A DNA stretch of 64,000 nt, from positions 1 through 64,000 of the forward strand of contig CAZVDU010000004.1 of assembly GCA_964625615.1 (NCBI GenBank), in the 5' to 3' direction. The notes beneath the pieces were generated by a model, which was not told the DNA's origin, ran no database searches, and saw only the letters and a list, made by a program, of their open reading frames with translations. The DNA is from M269 sp964625615. Its GTDB lineage: Bacteria; Pseudomonadota; Gammaproteobacteria; Enterobacterales; Alteromonadaceae. The position numbers and the translations under genes are program-made. Below, piece after piece: positions 52,466-61,611 of the stretch. Numbering within the stretch: the stretch's first letter is position 1; each line of letters opens with the position of its first letter.

Positions 52466-52873
52466 ATGAAACCAGCCAAATTTAGGGCACATGGAAACTT
52501 TTCAATAGAAAGAGAGGGTAACATTCTCATCGTGAATGCTGAGGGTCCTGGCAATATAGAGTTGGCTGAAGACTACCACCGGCAAGTATCTGAGCATGTT
52601 GCACAACTCGCTGGAAAACCATGGGCGTCTATTAATATCTTCAGCAAGGAATCGTTCTTCACTCCTGATGCATCGAAAAACTTAATTGAAGGTGCAGAAT
52701 ATGCAAAGGACATTGGCTTTGTTGCTTGTGCTTTCATCGTCAGGGTAGATGAATACCACAACTCATTGAAATCATTTTGGGAAATGATTTATGGAAGTGC
52801 AGGTGTCGATTATTGTTTTTTTGAAGATGAAGCTAACGCTAAAGCATGGTTGAAAGAAAAACTAGGTGAGTAA
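52466..52873 (+). CDS. Conserved hypothetical protein (SpoIIAA/STAS-like fold suspected)
   Basis: This 135-residue soluble protein opens with alternating strands (FSIEREGNILIVNAEGPGNIELAEDYHRQV) and helices (NLIEGAEYAKDIGFVACAFIV), ending in FFEDEANAKAWLKEKL. The strand-helix alternation and the C-terminal DEANAKAWL pattern resemble SpoIIAA-like/STAS-related small proteins, but no specific family is recognised with confidence. No signal peptide. It has its own promoter just upstream and is convergent with the strictosidine-synthase-like gene. Confidence 0.7.
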   Translation: MKPAKFRAHGNFSIEREGNILIVNAEGPGNIELAEDYHRQVSEHVAQLAGKPWASINIFSKESFFTPDASKNLIEGAEYAKDIGFVACAFIVRVDEYHNSLKSFWEMIYGSAGVDYCFFEDEANAKAWLKEKLGE

Positions 52874-52902
52874 CTCGCCTTCTCTCTATATTAGCAATAC
52901 CG

Positions 52903-53982
52903 CTAAAGCCCTTTAATAGCGACTGATTTCGCTGTTAAGCTACTGATGATAAGTGAACCGTTAGTTTCAACAGCTCCCGTTGTTAAAGGATAAGAACCAC
53001 TAGGGTCTTGAAGACTCTGCACTACATCACCTTGCTCATTTATCTTAACAATATGTCCATAAGCTTTTGCTTTAGGTCGCATAAAACTTGGCAGCCGCTG
53101 TACAAGCTTACGCATATTCGGTGAAGCCGATAGCTTATCCAGTGCGGACGAACGAGGAGATGCTAGCCCGAGCCAATAACCTCCACTTTCAGCCTTTGCA
53201 ATATTGTCTGGAAAACCTGGTAGATTATCAATAACGACTTCTAGGATGCCTTTTTTATCACCCTCAATCCAATAACGCAGAACACGGTATTCTCCTGTCT
53301 CGTTAATCAATATCGATTTCTCATCATGGCTAACAGCAATACCATTAGCAAAACTAAGCCCATCAAGAATAGTTCTGACTCGACGGCTTTTGGGATCATA
53401 TTCAATAACCCTACCTGACAAACTATGCTCCATTAAATCAAGTAAGCTTCCCTCTAGGGTACCACCGCTTTCTTTTGCGCCAAAACGCGTCGAAGCATCT
53501 GAAAAGTATATTTTTCCACTGCGAGAAGACACATCCACATCATCCGCATAAAGGATAGGAATATCGTCAGCCTTGTCAGCAAGGACTGTTATCTCACCTG
53601 AAGGATCAATAGACAGCAATCCGTTATAGGCATCTGCAACCAATAGATTATCGGATACGTCAAACTCAATACCTAGCGGGCGGCCTTTCGTATTAACCCA
53701 AGGTGTAAATTTAGTGCGAGACGCTTCCAGCTTTGCGATCACACCTGAATGTAAGGAAACAAACACCTGCCCTTTACTATTAACGGCAATATCTTCAGGT
53801 CCATAATCATCATCAATAGAAACTAACGACATCGGCGTCATGTCGTCATTTTCAGCAAAATCACCGGTAAATCCTTTGTCGACAGGCGCGTTCCAAGAAA
53901 TAGGTTCAACTGGTGTTGGCCAGAACAATAGGTAAGCCGCTATTAGAAAAATAACTTCGGCTACAATGATTCTTTTTTTCAT
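52903..53982 (-). CDS. Strictosidine synthase / SMP-30-like beta-propeller protein
   Basis: This 359-residue protein has an N-terminal membrane anchor (RIIVAEVIFLIAAYLLFW) and a six-bladed propeller with PEDIAVNSKGQVFVSL, GIEFDVSDNLLVADAYNGLLSID, YADDVDVSSRSGKIYFSDAST, LSFANGIAVSHDEKSILINETGEYRVLRYW and NIAKAESGGYWLGLASPRS. These match the strictosidine-synthase (adipocyte plasma-membrane-associated protein-like) family. Bacterial members are probably lactone or ester hydrolases; substrate is unknown. The propeller faces the periplasm. It follows radA by 19 bp on the same strand and may be cotranscribed with it. Confidence 0.85.
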   Translation of the reverse strand: MKKRIIVAEVIFLIAAYLLFWPTPVEPISWNAPVDKGFTGDFAENDDMTPMSLVSIDDDYGPEDIAVNSKGQVFVSLHSGVIAKLEASRTKFTPWVNTKGRPLGIEFDVSDNLLVADAYNGLLSIDPSGEITVLADKADDIPILYADDVDVSSRSGKIYFSDASTRFGAKESGGTLEGSLLDLMEHSLSGRVIEYDPKSRRVRTILDGLSFANGIAVSHDEKSILINETGEYRVLRYWIEGDKKGILEVVIDNLPGFPDNIAKAESGGYWLGLASPRSSALDKLSASPNMRKLVQRLPSFMRPKAKAYGHIVKINEQGDVVQSLQDPSGSYPLTTGAVETNGSLIISSLTAKSVAIKGL

Positions 53983-54001
53983 CTATCTGTTTCCTCGGTC
54001 A

Positions 54002-55369
54002 TCACAAGATAGCATCTAATGCTTCAGACAATGTTTTGACAGCGCTAACTTTCATACCGTTAATGTCTTGTTTTGGCTTGTTCCCAGCAGGGACAATTGC
54101 TTGTTTAAATCCATGTTTAGCGGCTTCTGCTAATCGCTCAATACCATTAGGAATAGGGCGTATTTCTCCTGCTAACCCTACCTCACCAAACACAATAAGA
54201 TCTCGCGATAGTGCTTTATTCCTAAAACTAGAAATCATCGCTAGCACCAAGGCTAAATCTGCACCGGTTTCGCTTATTCGCACGCCACCGACCACATTGG
54301 CAAACACATCTTGATCATTCATCTGAACATTACCATGCCTATGTACAACAGCTAGCAGCATATTAAGGCGATTTTGATCAAGCCCCACAGCAACACGTCT
54401 GGGGTTTGCCATTTGCGAATAGTCAACCAAAGCCTGTAGTTCAACCAATAAGGGTCTAGTACCTTCCCATACAACCATCACAATACTGCCAGGGGCTTGC
54501 TCATCTGAGCGGCTTAAAAATATCGCTGAAGGGTTATTCACTTCCTTCAAACCCCGCTCGGTCATAGCAAATACACCAAGCTCATTGACAGCGCCAAAAC
54601 GATTTTTATGGCTCCGTAACGTCCGATAGCGGCCATCAGCTTCGCCTTCAAGCATCAAAGAACAGTCAATGCAATGTTCAAGTACTTTGGGGCCGGCCAG
54701 ACTTCCATCTTTAGTCACATGCCCAACAATAAACATAGCAATATGTTGCTGTTTGGCAAAACGGGTGAGATAGGCTGCACTCTCCCTTACCTGGGATACA
54801 CTCCCAGGTGCCGATTGTACATCCGCAACATGCATCACTTGGATAGAATCAATGACCATGATCTTCGGCTTTTCTCCCAACGCTAAATCACAGATCGTTT
54901 CGACATTGGTTTCGGTAACTAGCTTTAAGTCATTTGACGGTAATCTTAAGCGATTAGCTCGCATCGCAACCTGTTGAAGAGATTCTTCTCCAGTGACATA
55001 CAAAGCACTTTGCTGCGCCGCTAATTGACACATAATCTGCAAAAGTAATGTGCTCTTACCTGCCCCTGGTGATCCACCAATCAATATTGCCGAACCGGGC
55101 ACTATGCCACCTCCCAATACACGATCCAGTTCCTTATAGCCGGAACCAAACCTGGGTTGAGCTTCTAAGTCAATACTGCCTATGGTTTGTACTTGAGCAC
55201 TTGTCTGCCCTGCGTAACCTGAGCGTTTACTTTGATGTGTTGTCGAGGCAGGGCTTACTACAAACTCAGTGATCGTATTCCATGCATGGCAATCATTACA
55301 TTGACCTTGCCATCTCGCCGACTCTGCACCGCATTCTGAGCATACATAAGCCGTTTTTCTTTTTGCCAT
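54002..55369 (-). CDS. radA: DNA repair protein RadA
   Basis: RadA is a RecA-like helicase that promotes branch migration and processing of recombination intermediates. The 455-residue protein has an N-terminal zinc finger (CSECGAESARWQGQCNDC), Walker A in GGSPGAGKSTLLLQIM, the RadA-specific KNRFG motif (LRSHKNRFGAVNELGVFAM) and a C-terminal Lon-like domain (IVFGEVGLAGEIRPIPNGIERLAEAAKHG). It is divergent from the PilZ gene. Length is normal. Confidence 0.97.
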   Translation of the reverse strand: MAKRKTAYVCSECGAESARWQGQCNDCHAWNTITEFVVSPASTTHQSKRSGYAGQTSAQVQTIGSIDLEAQPRFGSGYKELDRVLGGGIVPGSAILIGGSPGAGKSTLLLQIMCQLAAQQSALYVTGEESLQQVAMRANRLRLPSNDLKLVTETNVETICDLALGEKPKIMVIDSIQVMHVADVQSAPGSVSQVRESAAYLTRFAKQQHIAMFIVGHVTKDGSLAGPKVLEHCIDCSLMLEGEADGRYRTLRSHKNRFGAVNELGVFAMTERGLKEVNNPSAIFLSRSDEQAPGSIVMVVWEGTRPLLVELQALVDYSQMANPRRVAVGLDQNRLNMLLAVVHRHGNVQMNDQDVFANVVGGVRISETGADLALVLAMISSFRNKALSRDLIVFGEVGLAGEIRPIPNGIERLAEAAKHGFKQAIVPAGNKPKQDINGMKVSAVKTLSEALDAIL

Positions 55370-55656
55370 TTATTCCCGCTACCCTTCATGATGAATCTCA
55401 CATGCTATCATGGACATAACTTGAATGGGAAAGCGTCGGTGATGTTGAACACTGCATTTTGGTGGGTATCAAGTATAATTAAGCAGTATATTATACCCAA
55501 ACCACCTCAAAGTGAGCAGTCGACTTATGCCCATTGGGAGTCGAAGGTTTGAGCAAAGATAAATGTACGCTAATAATTAGCACAGTTTTTTAATTTTTAG
55601 CCGATAAAACAACTAATAAACTTATAGTTACCTGATTTTTTCTTTACAACAGTTGC

Positions 55657-58206
55657 ATGAGTCAAGATATCGAACAATACAGTGACATTATTGAACAGCT
55701 CAAACCTGTTATTGGTGAGCCTGAGTTCAACCAAGTTTTGTCTAATGTTGCCGCCAATGTACCCAAACCTAAGCGCTTTCTCATCAAGATGGAGTTAAAG
55801 CGGCTGGCCAAGCCTTGCAATCAAGTTATCGACCTCAGAGGACATGTCGATGGTAAATGCACTCCCTACGAATATGAAGGTATCACTCACTACCTGGATG
55901 ACGTAGCCGTTGAAGTTTTTGAACGCCAAATTCGCTCTTTTGGTTCTTACACTATTGGTGTCAAAGAGACGGTTAAAAATACCGAAAATAACTTTCGTGT
56001 CATGCATCAAAAAGAGCAAGAAGAAAAGCTAAAAGAAGTAACTGCGCCATCAACCGAAAGTACTGAAGAAAGCATTGATCTTGGTAAAGCTTTTCAAGCC
56101 AAACAAATACATTTTGCTGATTATGCGCAACGAAGCGAAGAACGTATGAATTTCTCTGTTGCCGTAGAAGTTTTTTCTGAAATGGAAAATGCAATACGAG
56201 CGACCACAGTCGATATTTCGTTCAAAGGTCTAAAGATCAAACTGCGTAAAAAGCACTTGTTTAGAGCTGGGGAGCGCATAACGCTTTATTTTAAAGGGCT
56301 AGAAACTGAATATGCTATCGATAAGAAAGAAGCCATTTCTTATGTTGTCACATTTGTCGACCGTGCTCGAGATGACCAACGCGTTTCCTTAAAACGTCTG
56401 TTCGACACACCAACAAAAACTTTTGACGCTTTCCTGATACGGTTTATTCAAGGTAATAAACGCCGCTATAAACTCAATATAGACAACACAATAGACGCCA
56501 TAGAAACGAAAGGTTACGAGCAATATTACATTCCTCATTTCACGTCTATACCCGTCTACATTGCTCAAAAAGATGACAGATACTTTCCTCGCTACGCCCT
56601 AACAAATGACTCCAACCAAGAGTCCATCTATTTCTGGGCTGATGAGGAAAACCATTTAAGGTTAGGCTATCTTTTTTCTGATGAGCGTATAAAAAGCCTG
56701 TTGAACAAGCCCGAAGGCGCACAAGAAACTTACATCTACAGCTTTAATCACTTGAAAGACAGCAAGAGCTATTACTATTCAGCGACAACCGAAGAGCTAC
56801 AAGCAGATCCACAAGTTAGGCGAGCCTATTTAGCCTATGCCAGTAGAAAAGCGAGTTGGCGCGTATACAAAATCCAATTAACAAGCATGAAACCCGAGCA
56901 GTGCCATTTACCATTATCATTGCCCGATTCCGTTAACGATGCGGTCAGGAGACAAAACCAACCACCTGCACCTAGGCTAATGTCTCGCTTGAAGAACTTG
57001 TCCTTAATAGCCTTACTAACCGATATTACCTCTGAGACAGGGGCAAAAGCTTACCACAAGCTAAAGATAGATAGAGATAAAGTATCTAAGCTACAGGCCT
57101 TTGCGCATCCACGTAATAAACCTCCTGAAGATATCGGGCTGTATAGGTTTAAGTATCAAAACTTTAGGCGTGAGACGCGCTTTCAATTGAGAACGGAAGT
57201 TAACTTGAGACTTGGGAGTGTAGAATTCCAGGGGGTTACGGAAGATATCTCGTTACATGGATTAAGAATTGAGCTTCATAAGCTTTTCCCACAAGGCCAG
57301 CTCTCGAAGGTTCATGTAAGCTTTCCTAAACTACAAGCAATGACTAAAAAATATACGTTAGTCGATATCCCCTACCTTGTTGCTGATGTCAGTGGCGAGA
57401 GAAACGTCCTTAATTTAAGTGCGATTGAAGAAGAAGGCATACCAACAGCCAAAGCATTTTTCGAAGAGTTGATAAAAAACAACCGAGATAAACTCAAAAC
57501 TGACAGCATTGAAGAAGACGTACCCGGCATTGGCGAAGCCATGCGTAACCTATACGCATCTAATTTGCTGAATACACCTATTTTTATTAAAAAAGAAGGG
57601 ATTAATTTCACCCCAGATGCGGTGGCTATGCCGCAAACAGATAACACTTTGAAACCCTTGCTCAACTTCAAAGCAATTCGTGGACACGCTAACTTATACC
57701 CGTTATACAGTGCGCCTGCGATAGAAGAAGATTTTATTCGTAACTTACTAAGAAAATTAAAAACGAATAGCAAGCCTATTATGGAAGAGTTGTTCATCGC
57801 ATTTGATCCGAGTCAAAACGACATTAAGTCAGCCATTAAATGTCAATTCACAGATCAGTTTCTTAACTTTGCTGATTGCCGTCAATTCATTACCAAAGCA
57901 TTGGGCGCCGGACGATTCTATGCCATCAAAATATTTATTGCTCGGACAGGGCGGCCCGATACCGAGCTACTGCGTGCAGAAATGAAATATGTCGGTGCAT
58001 ATGCATCTCATCGTGCAAAAACGCTAGAAGAGCATTTATGGAATATTTCGGGGGTTGGCGATATGGTCGATATCACCGAAGAGGTGATGTCACGCTACGG
58101 ATTTTTAGCAGAGCATATCACCATGAATAATACGAAAATCAAAACACCTAATAATAAGCCGAATGCAACGGCTCAAATACTGAACGGCGATACTCAAAAA
58201 GCTTAA
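55657..58206 (+). CDS. Large two-PilZ-domain protein
   Basis: This 849-residue cytosolic protein has a conserved N-terminal module (SNVAANVPKPKRFLIKMELKRLA, IDLRGHVDGKCTPYEYEG) and a first PilZ domain (about 156-255). Its c-di-GMP motifs are R159-SEE-R163 and D186-x-S-x-x-G191. A long middle region of unknown fold leads to a second PilZ domain (about 505-605) with RRETR and EDISLHGLRI, and then a C-terminal helical module. Both PilZ domains keep RxxxR and D/NxSxxG, so c-di-GMP binding is likely. Similar giant PilZ proteins sit beside serB/radA in Alteromonadales. Output is unknown. Confidence 0.85.
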   Translation: MSQDIEQYSDIIEQLKPVIGEPEFNQVLSNVAANVPKPKRFLIKMELKRLAKPCNQVIDLRGHVDGKCTPYEYEGITHYLDDVAVEVFERQIRSFGSYTIGVKETVKNTENNFRVMHQKEQEEKLKEVTAPSTESTEESIDLGKAFQAKQIHFADYAQRSEERMNFSVAVEVFSEMENAIRATTVDISFKGLKIKLRKKHLFRAGERITLYFKGLETEYAIDKKEAISYVVTFVDRARDDQRVSLKRLFDTPTKTFDAFLIRFIQGNKRRYKLNIDNTIDAIETKGYEQYYIPHFTSIPVYIAQKDDRYFPRYALTNDSNQESIYFWADEENHLRLGYLFSDERIKSLLNKPEGAQETYIYSFNHLKDSKSYYYSATTEELQADPQVRRAYLAYASRKASWRVYKIQLTSMKPEQCHLPLSLPDSVNDAVRRQNQPPAPRLMSRLKNLSLIALLTDITSETGAKAYHKLKIDRDKVSKLQAFAHPRNKPPEDIGLYRFKYQNFRRETRFQLRTEVNLRLGSVEFQGVTEDISLHGLRIELHKLFPQGQLSKVHVSFPKLQAMTKKYTLVDIPYLVADVSGERNVLNLSAIEEEGIPTAKAFFEELIKNNRDKLKTDSIEEDVPGIGEAMRNLYASNLLNTPIFIKKEGINFTPDAVAMPQTDNTLKPLLNFKAIRGHANLYPLYSAPAIEEDFIRNLLRKLKTNSKPIMEELFIAFDPSQNDIKSAIKCQFTDQFLNFADCRQFITKALGAGRFYAIKIFIARTGRPDTELLRAEMKYVGAYASHRAKTLEEHLWNISGVGDMVDITEEVMSRYGFLAEHITMNNTKIKTPNNKPNATAQILNGDTQKA

Positions 58207-58242
58207 GTTCAATCTCTTATATTGGCCCAAACATCCTTTAGC

Positions 58243-59286
58243 CTAATCTCCCAATATAGCGAGCAGCCCATCTAACCCCGCATAGCGGATGAAGCAATCT
58301 GCTTGTTGTCGTACCACAGGTTTAGCATGACAACCGACACCAAGCGCCGCATGTTGCATCATAACTAAATCATTTGCACCATCACCCATTGCAATTGTCT
58401 GGCTTTTATCTATACCAAATTGCTTAGCAAGATTAACAACAGTTTCAGCTTTCACTTGAGCATCAATAATCCTCCCCACAACACGTCCCGTTAGGCATGC
58501 CTTTTTTATTTCTAGTGTATTTGAAACCGCCGCGTCTAAATTTAAACGCTCTTTTAAATAATCAGCAAAGAACGTAAAACCACCCGAAGCAATTGCAATC
58601 TTCCATCCCGATTTTTGCAACGTTGTTACCAGTTTGTCTAACCCCGGCATCAAAAGCAAACGCTCACAGATTTGCTCTAAAACATCAACGGGCGTTCCTT
58701 TTAAACATTCGACTCGCTTTACCAAACTCTCTGCAAAATCAATTTCTCCTCGCATCGCTTGAGCAGTAACTTGCGATACTTGTTCACCGACACCAGCGAG
58801 CCTGGCTATCTCATCAATACATTCAATTTGTATCATGGTGCTGTCCATATCCATGACTAACAGGCCTGGCTGAGACAGCGCAGGAGCCTCTTTTGTATAG
58901 GTAATATCCAACCCAACATCTTCTGTAACTTTCTCAATAATATGCTTAAGAACCGTCTCTTCTACCTCACAATATTCAGATAGCGGTGCATAAAAAGAGA
59001 CGCCTATTGCACTAATGCGAGGAAGAAAACAATTTATGGGTAGGACAACTTTTAATGATCGCCAAACATGCCATAACTTCTCAAGACTGAGGCTTTGTCC
59101 TATAACAGTTAATAGTCTTAATGATTCATTCGTTCCTTCATATTCGTAAAAAGAGAATACCTCTTCAGTAAAAGCGATTGCTTTATTCTCTTTAACAAGT
59201 TCGGATAAGTAGTGTGAAGATAGCCATTGGCTAGATGTAATATTAAGTGGTTGCAAAATAAATGTGCGAGTTGGTTGGTGTGTCAA
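58243..59286 (-). CDS. serB: Phosphoserine phosphatase
   Basis: SerB dephosphorylates phosphoserine, the last step of serine synthesis. The 347-residue protein is longer than E. coli SerB. An N-terminal regulatory-like domain (1-135) precedes the HAD domain, which carries the DxDST nucleophile motif (D146, D148 in GLLVMDMDSTMIQIECIDEIA), ASGGFTFFADYLKE and IAMGDGANDLVMMQHAALGV. It is divergent from ytjB, as in E. coli, and convergent with the PilZ gene. Confidence 0.96.
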   Translation of the reverse strand: MTHQPTRTFILQPLNITSSQWLSSHYLSELVKENKAIAFTEEVFSFYEYEGTNESLRLLTVIGQSLSLEKLWHVWRSLKVVLPINCFLPRISAIGVSFYAPLSEYCEVEETVLKHIIEKVTEDVGLDITYTKEAPALSQPGLLVMDMDSTMIQIECIDEIARLAGVGEQVSQVTAQAMRGEIDFAESLVKRVECLKGTPVDVLEQICERLLLMPGLDKLVTTLQKSGWKIAIASGGFTFFADYLKERLNLDAAVSNTLEIKKACLTGRVVGRIIDAQVKAETVVNLAKQFGIDKSQTIAMGDGANDLVMMQHAALGVGCHAKPVVRQQADCFIRYAGLDGLLAILGD

Positions 59287-59378
59287 ATATAGTACTTAAT
59301 CAACCAGTCAATAGACAATGGATTTAACATCAAAAATCGCTTAGTGTGTGAATATGTTGCGTTCATTTAAGTCACTTT

Positions 59379-60053
59379 GTGCTAAAACAGAGAAGTAATC
59401 TGCCTACTAAAGACCTAGAGACCATACCACCAGAACTCATGGCGCCTAGTGGTTATTCTGTTTTTAAGCGGCTCGCCAACTTGGGGTTAGTCATTGCTGC
59501 AATTTTCATTAGCCTGAATTTGTGGATATACAGCGCTCAACAAGACAACAAACTAAGACAAGAACAAGCTGATCAGCTTGGTAATAGCTTACTTAAACAA
59601 GCACAGGTGCTTATCACGTCCTATACCAATACTGCTCGCAATGACGTATTAATTAGCAAAGAGAATAGACATTTAGTCAATGCAATTGTTAATAACCTCC
59701 AGGAAGACGTGCATGTCCACTCAGCTGCTCTATATGCATTGAACGGTAAGTCTGTATCTGAGAGTTCAGATAATCAGAGTTTGCTCAACCTCTATAAAAC
59801 ACGACCAAACTTTGAGCCGCTTGTTTATATATCAGAATTATACAAAGAAGGGCAACCTATCGGATACATCAGGTTATTGCTTGATGAAGATATGGTGATG
59901 CGCCATCACAATTATTTCCAAGAAGCACTGCGTCAGCAAATTCAAATAATTTTCGTCATGGCACTTGCTCTAGGCTTTATTGTTGCTCGTGCATTCTATA
60001 AATTTCGATATCGCCATATTGCACTGCGGGCGGTCAAACGGGATAAAGACTAA
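59379..60053 (+). CDS. ytjB: YtjB/AhpA-family membrane protein
   Basis: This 224-residue protein has an N-terminal membrane segment (ANLGLVIAAIFISLNLWIY), a periplasmic domain (RQEQADQLGNSLLKQAQVLI, then a PAS-like region with VHSAALYALNGKSV and PLVYISELYKEGQPIGYIRLLLDED) and a C-terminal membrane helix (IIFVMALALGFIVARAFY). It matches the YtjB (Smp/AhpA) family found divergent from serB. Function is obscure. GTG at 59379 is used; the ATG at 59439 would remove the cytoplasmic tail only. Confidence 0.82.
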   Translation: MLKQRSNLPTKDLETIPPELMAPSGYSVFKRLANLGLVIAAIFISLNLWIYSAQQDNKLRQEQADQLGNSLLKQAQVLITSYTNTARNDVLISKENRHLVNAIVNNLQEDVHVHSAALYALNGKSVSESSDNQSLLNLYKTRPNFEPLVYISELYKEGQPIGYIRLLLDEDMVMRHHNYFQEALRQQIQIIFVMALALGFIVARAFYKFRYRHIALRAVKRDKD

Positions 60054-60073
60054 ATCAAACTGCCTATTAAAGA

Positions 60074-60117
60074 GCTTTCTAAAAATTCATTCGCCTCTAA
60101 CTGAATTTTTAGAGAGC
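60074..60117. terminator. Long AT-rich hairpin between convergent genes
   Basis: GCTTTCTAAAAATTCA (60074-60089) pairs with TGAATTTTTAGAGAGC (60102-60117): 16 bp with one mismatch, 12-base loop. It sits 20 bp after ytjB and 70 bp before the tatD stop. There is no U-tract beyond it, so it may act as a bidirectional transcript-end structure rather than a canonical terminator. Confidence 0.5.
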
Positions 60118-60187
60118 ATGATATGACTTCACGAATTATGGCCTCATAGAGAAACGACATAAATACAATGGGCTATACATGCTATTA

Positions 60188-60970
60188 TTATTTAGCGTTA
60201 GAAAAAAGGCGGTAGAAATTCTTATCGGTTTGTTCACTTAGTTGATCGATAGACACACCTTTTAGCAAGGCTAACTGTTGCGCAACGTTAACAATTCTAT
60301 CAGGGCTATTACGCTTCTCTTGAAAGCCATGTAGAGGCATATCGGGAGAGTCAGTTTCGAGCAATAAATAGTCGAGTGGGATCTCTTGGATAGTTTGACG
60401 CGTTTTTACCGCGCGTTCATAAGTTATGGTACCGCCGACTCCCAATAAAAAGCCCAAATCGATGTAAGACATTGCCTCCTGCTTGCTACCCGAAAATGCG
60501 TGGATCACCCCGCCTTGTTTAAATTTAAGCGCTTTAAGCATTCGGATAATTTGATTATGAGATTGCCTATGATGGATGATGATTGGCAGCGCATGTAATT
60601 GAGCTAATCTCAGTTGTTCCACAAAAAAAGCCTGTTGAACATCGATATTTGCACCAGTAGCCTGTTTAGCAATAAAGCCATCAATCCCAATTTCGCCGAC
60701 GGCAACTACCTGTTCCTTATATCGAGACAGTAATGCATCCAGATGCTCCAATGATGTTAGTTCAACACCCTCTAGGAAATAGGGGTGGATACCCAATGCG
60801 AGTACTAACGCATCGTGTCGTTTACAAAGGTTAATTTGCTTACCCCAATGACTGGGAGATACGCCAGGGATCAGTATTTTGTGAATGTCTTTATTAAGGC
60901 AAGCTTCGATAACCTGCTCTCGGTCGCGGTCAAAATCATCAAAATCGAGATGACAATGACTGTCTATCAA
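60188..60970 (-). CDS. TatD-family metal-dependent hydrolase (YjjV-like)
   Basis: This protein of about 260 residues has the TatD amidohydrolase barrel: IDSHCHLDFDDF with the first metal histidines, ALGIHPYFL, VGEIGIDGF, IHHRQSHNQIIRML, VIHAFSGSKQEAMSYIDLGFLLGVGGTITY and LLETDSPDMPLHGF. It is a putative 3'-5' DNase or tRNase. A TTG at 60970 is the likely start: it forms a TTGA overlap with the pdxH stop and has AAAGG 8 bases upstream; a TTG at 60994 adds 8 residues. It is coupled to pdxH. Confidence 0.9.
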   Translation of the reverse strand: MIDSHCHLDFDDFDRDREQVIEACLNKDIHKILIPGVSPSHWGKQINLCKRHDALVLALGIHPYFLEGVELTSLEHLDALLSRYKEQVVAVGEIGIDGFIAKQATGANIDVQQAFFVEQLRLAQLHALPIIIHHRQSHNQIIRMLKALKFKQGGVIHAFSGSKQEAMSYIDLGFLLGVGGTITYERAVKTRQTIQEIPLDYLLLETDSPDMPLHGFQEKRNSPDRIVNVAQQLALLKGVSIDQLSEQTDKNFYRLFSNAK

Positions 60971-61608
60971 GGCATTAACCTTTGTATTTTCCAAGCACCG
61001 TCTTCTAGAAGGCTATACTGGAATCTATCATGTAATCGATGTTCACCACCCTGCCAAAACTCAATTTCATGAGGTATAACACGAAAGCCACCCCACAATT
61101 TTGGTATAGGTACTTCGCCCTGCTTAAATTTTTCTTTTGCTTCTAGAAACTTACTAAGTAGCATTTGTCGTGTAGAAATTGGACGACTCTGTTCAGAAAT
61201 GAGAGCCGCTATCTGGCTGTCTTTAGGGCGGGATGTAAAATAATTAGCGACTTCAGAGAAAGAAATCTGTGAGGCAGTACCACACACTTTGACTTGCCTC
61301 TCCATCGAATGCCAAGGGAAATGCAAAGATACTTTATTGTTATCGCTGATATCAGACGCTTTTCGGCTACCAAGGTTGGTAAAGAAAACAAAGCCTTCTT
61401 GATCGACGTTTTTAAGCAATACAATACGCTGAGAAGGCTGCCCACTGCTATCAACAGTTGCTACTGTCATTGCAGTTGGATCAGACAATTTGGCTTCAGC
61501 AGCTTGTTCTAGCCACTGTTCAAATTGCGCAATAGGATCATCATTGAGCTGTTCTAAATCCAACTCACCTAATGTGTACTCTCGTCGAACATCAGATACG
61601 TCAGTCAC
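60967..61608 (-). CDS. pdxH: Pyridoxine/pyridoxamine 5'-phosphate oxidase
   Basis: PdxH oxidises PNP or PMP to pyridoxal 5'-phosphate using FMN. The 213-residue protein has DPTAMTVATVDSSGQPSQRIVLLKNVD, FFTNLGSRKASDI, the WHSMERQVKVCG segment, FTSRPKDSQIAAL and EFWQGGEHRLHDRF. It begins 4 bases after the era stop, taking the place usually held by recO in the rnc-era-recO-pdxJ order of many gammaproteobacteria. It overlaps the TatD-family gene by 4 bases. Confidence 0.96.
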   Translation of the reverse strand: MTDVSDVRREYTLGELDLEQLNDDPIAQFEQWLEQAAEAKLSDPTAMTVATVDSSGQPSQRIVLLKNVDQEGFVFFTNLGSRKASDISDNNKVSLHFPWHSMERQVKVCGTASQISFSEVANYFTSRPKDSQIAALISEQSRPISTRQMLLSKFLEAKEKFKQGEVPIPKLWGGFRVIPHEIEFWQGGEHRLHDRFQYSLLEDGAWKIQRLMP

Positions 61609-61611
61609 TAT

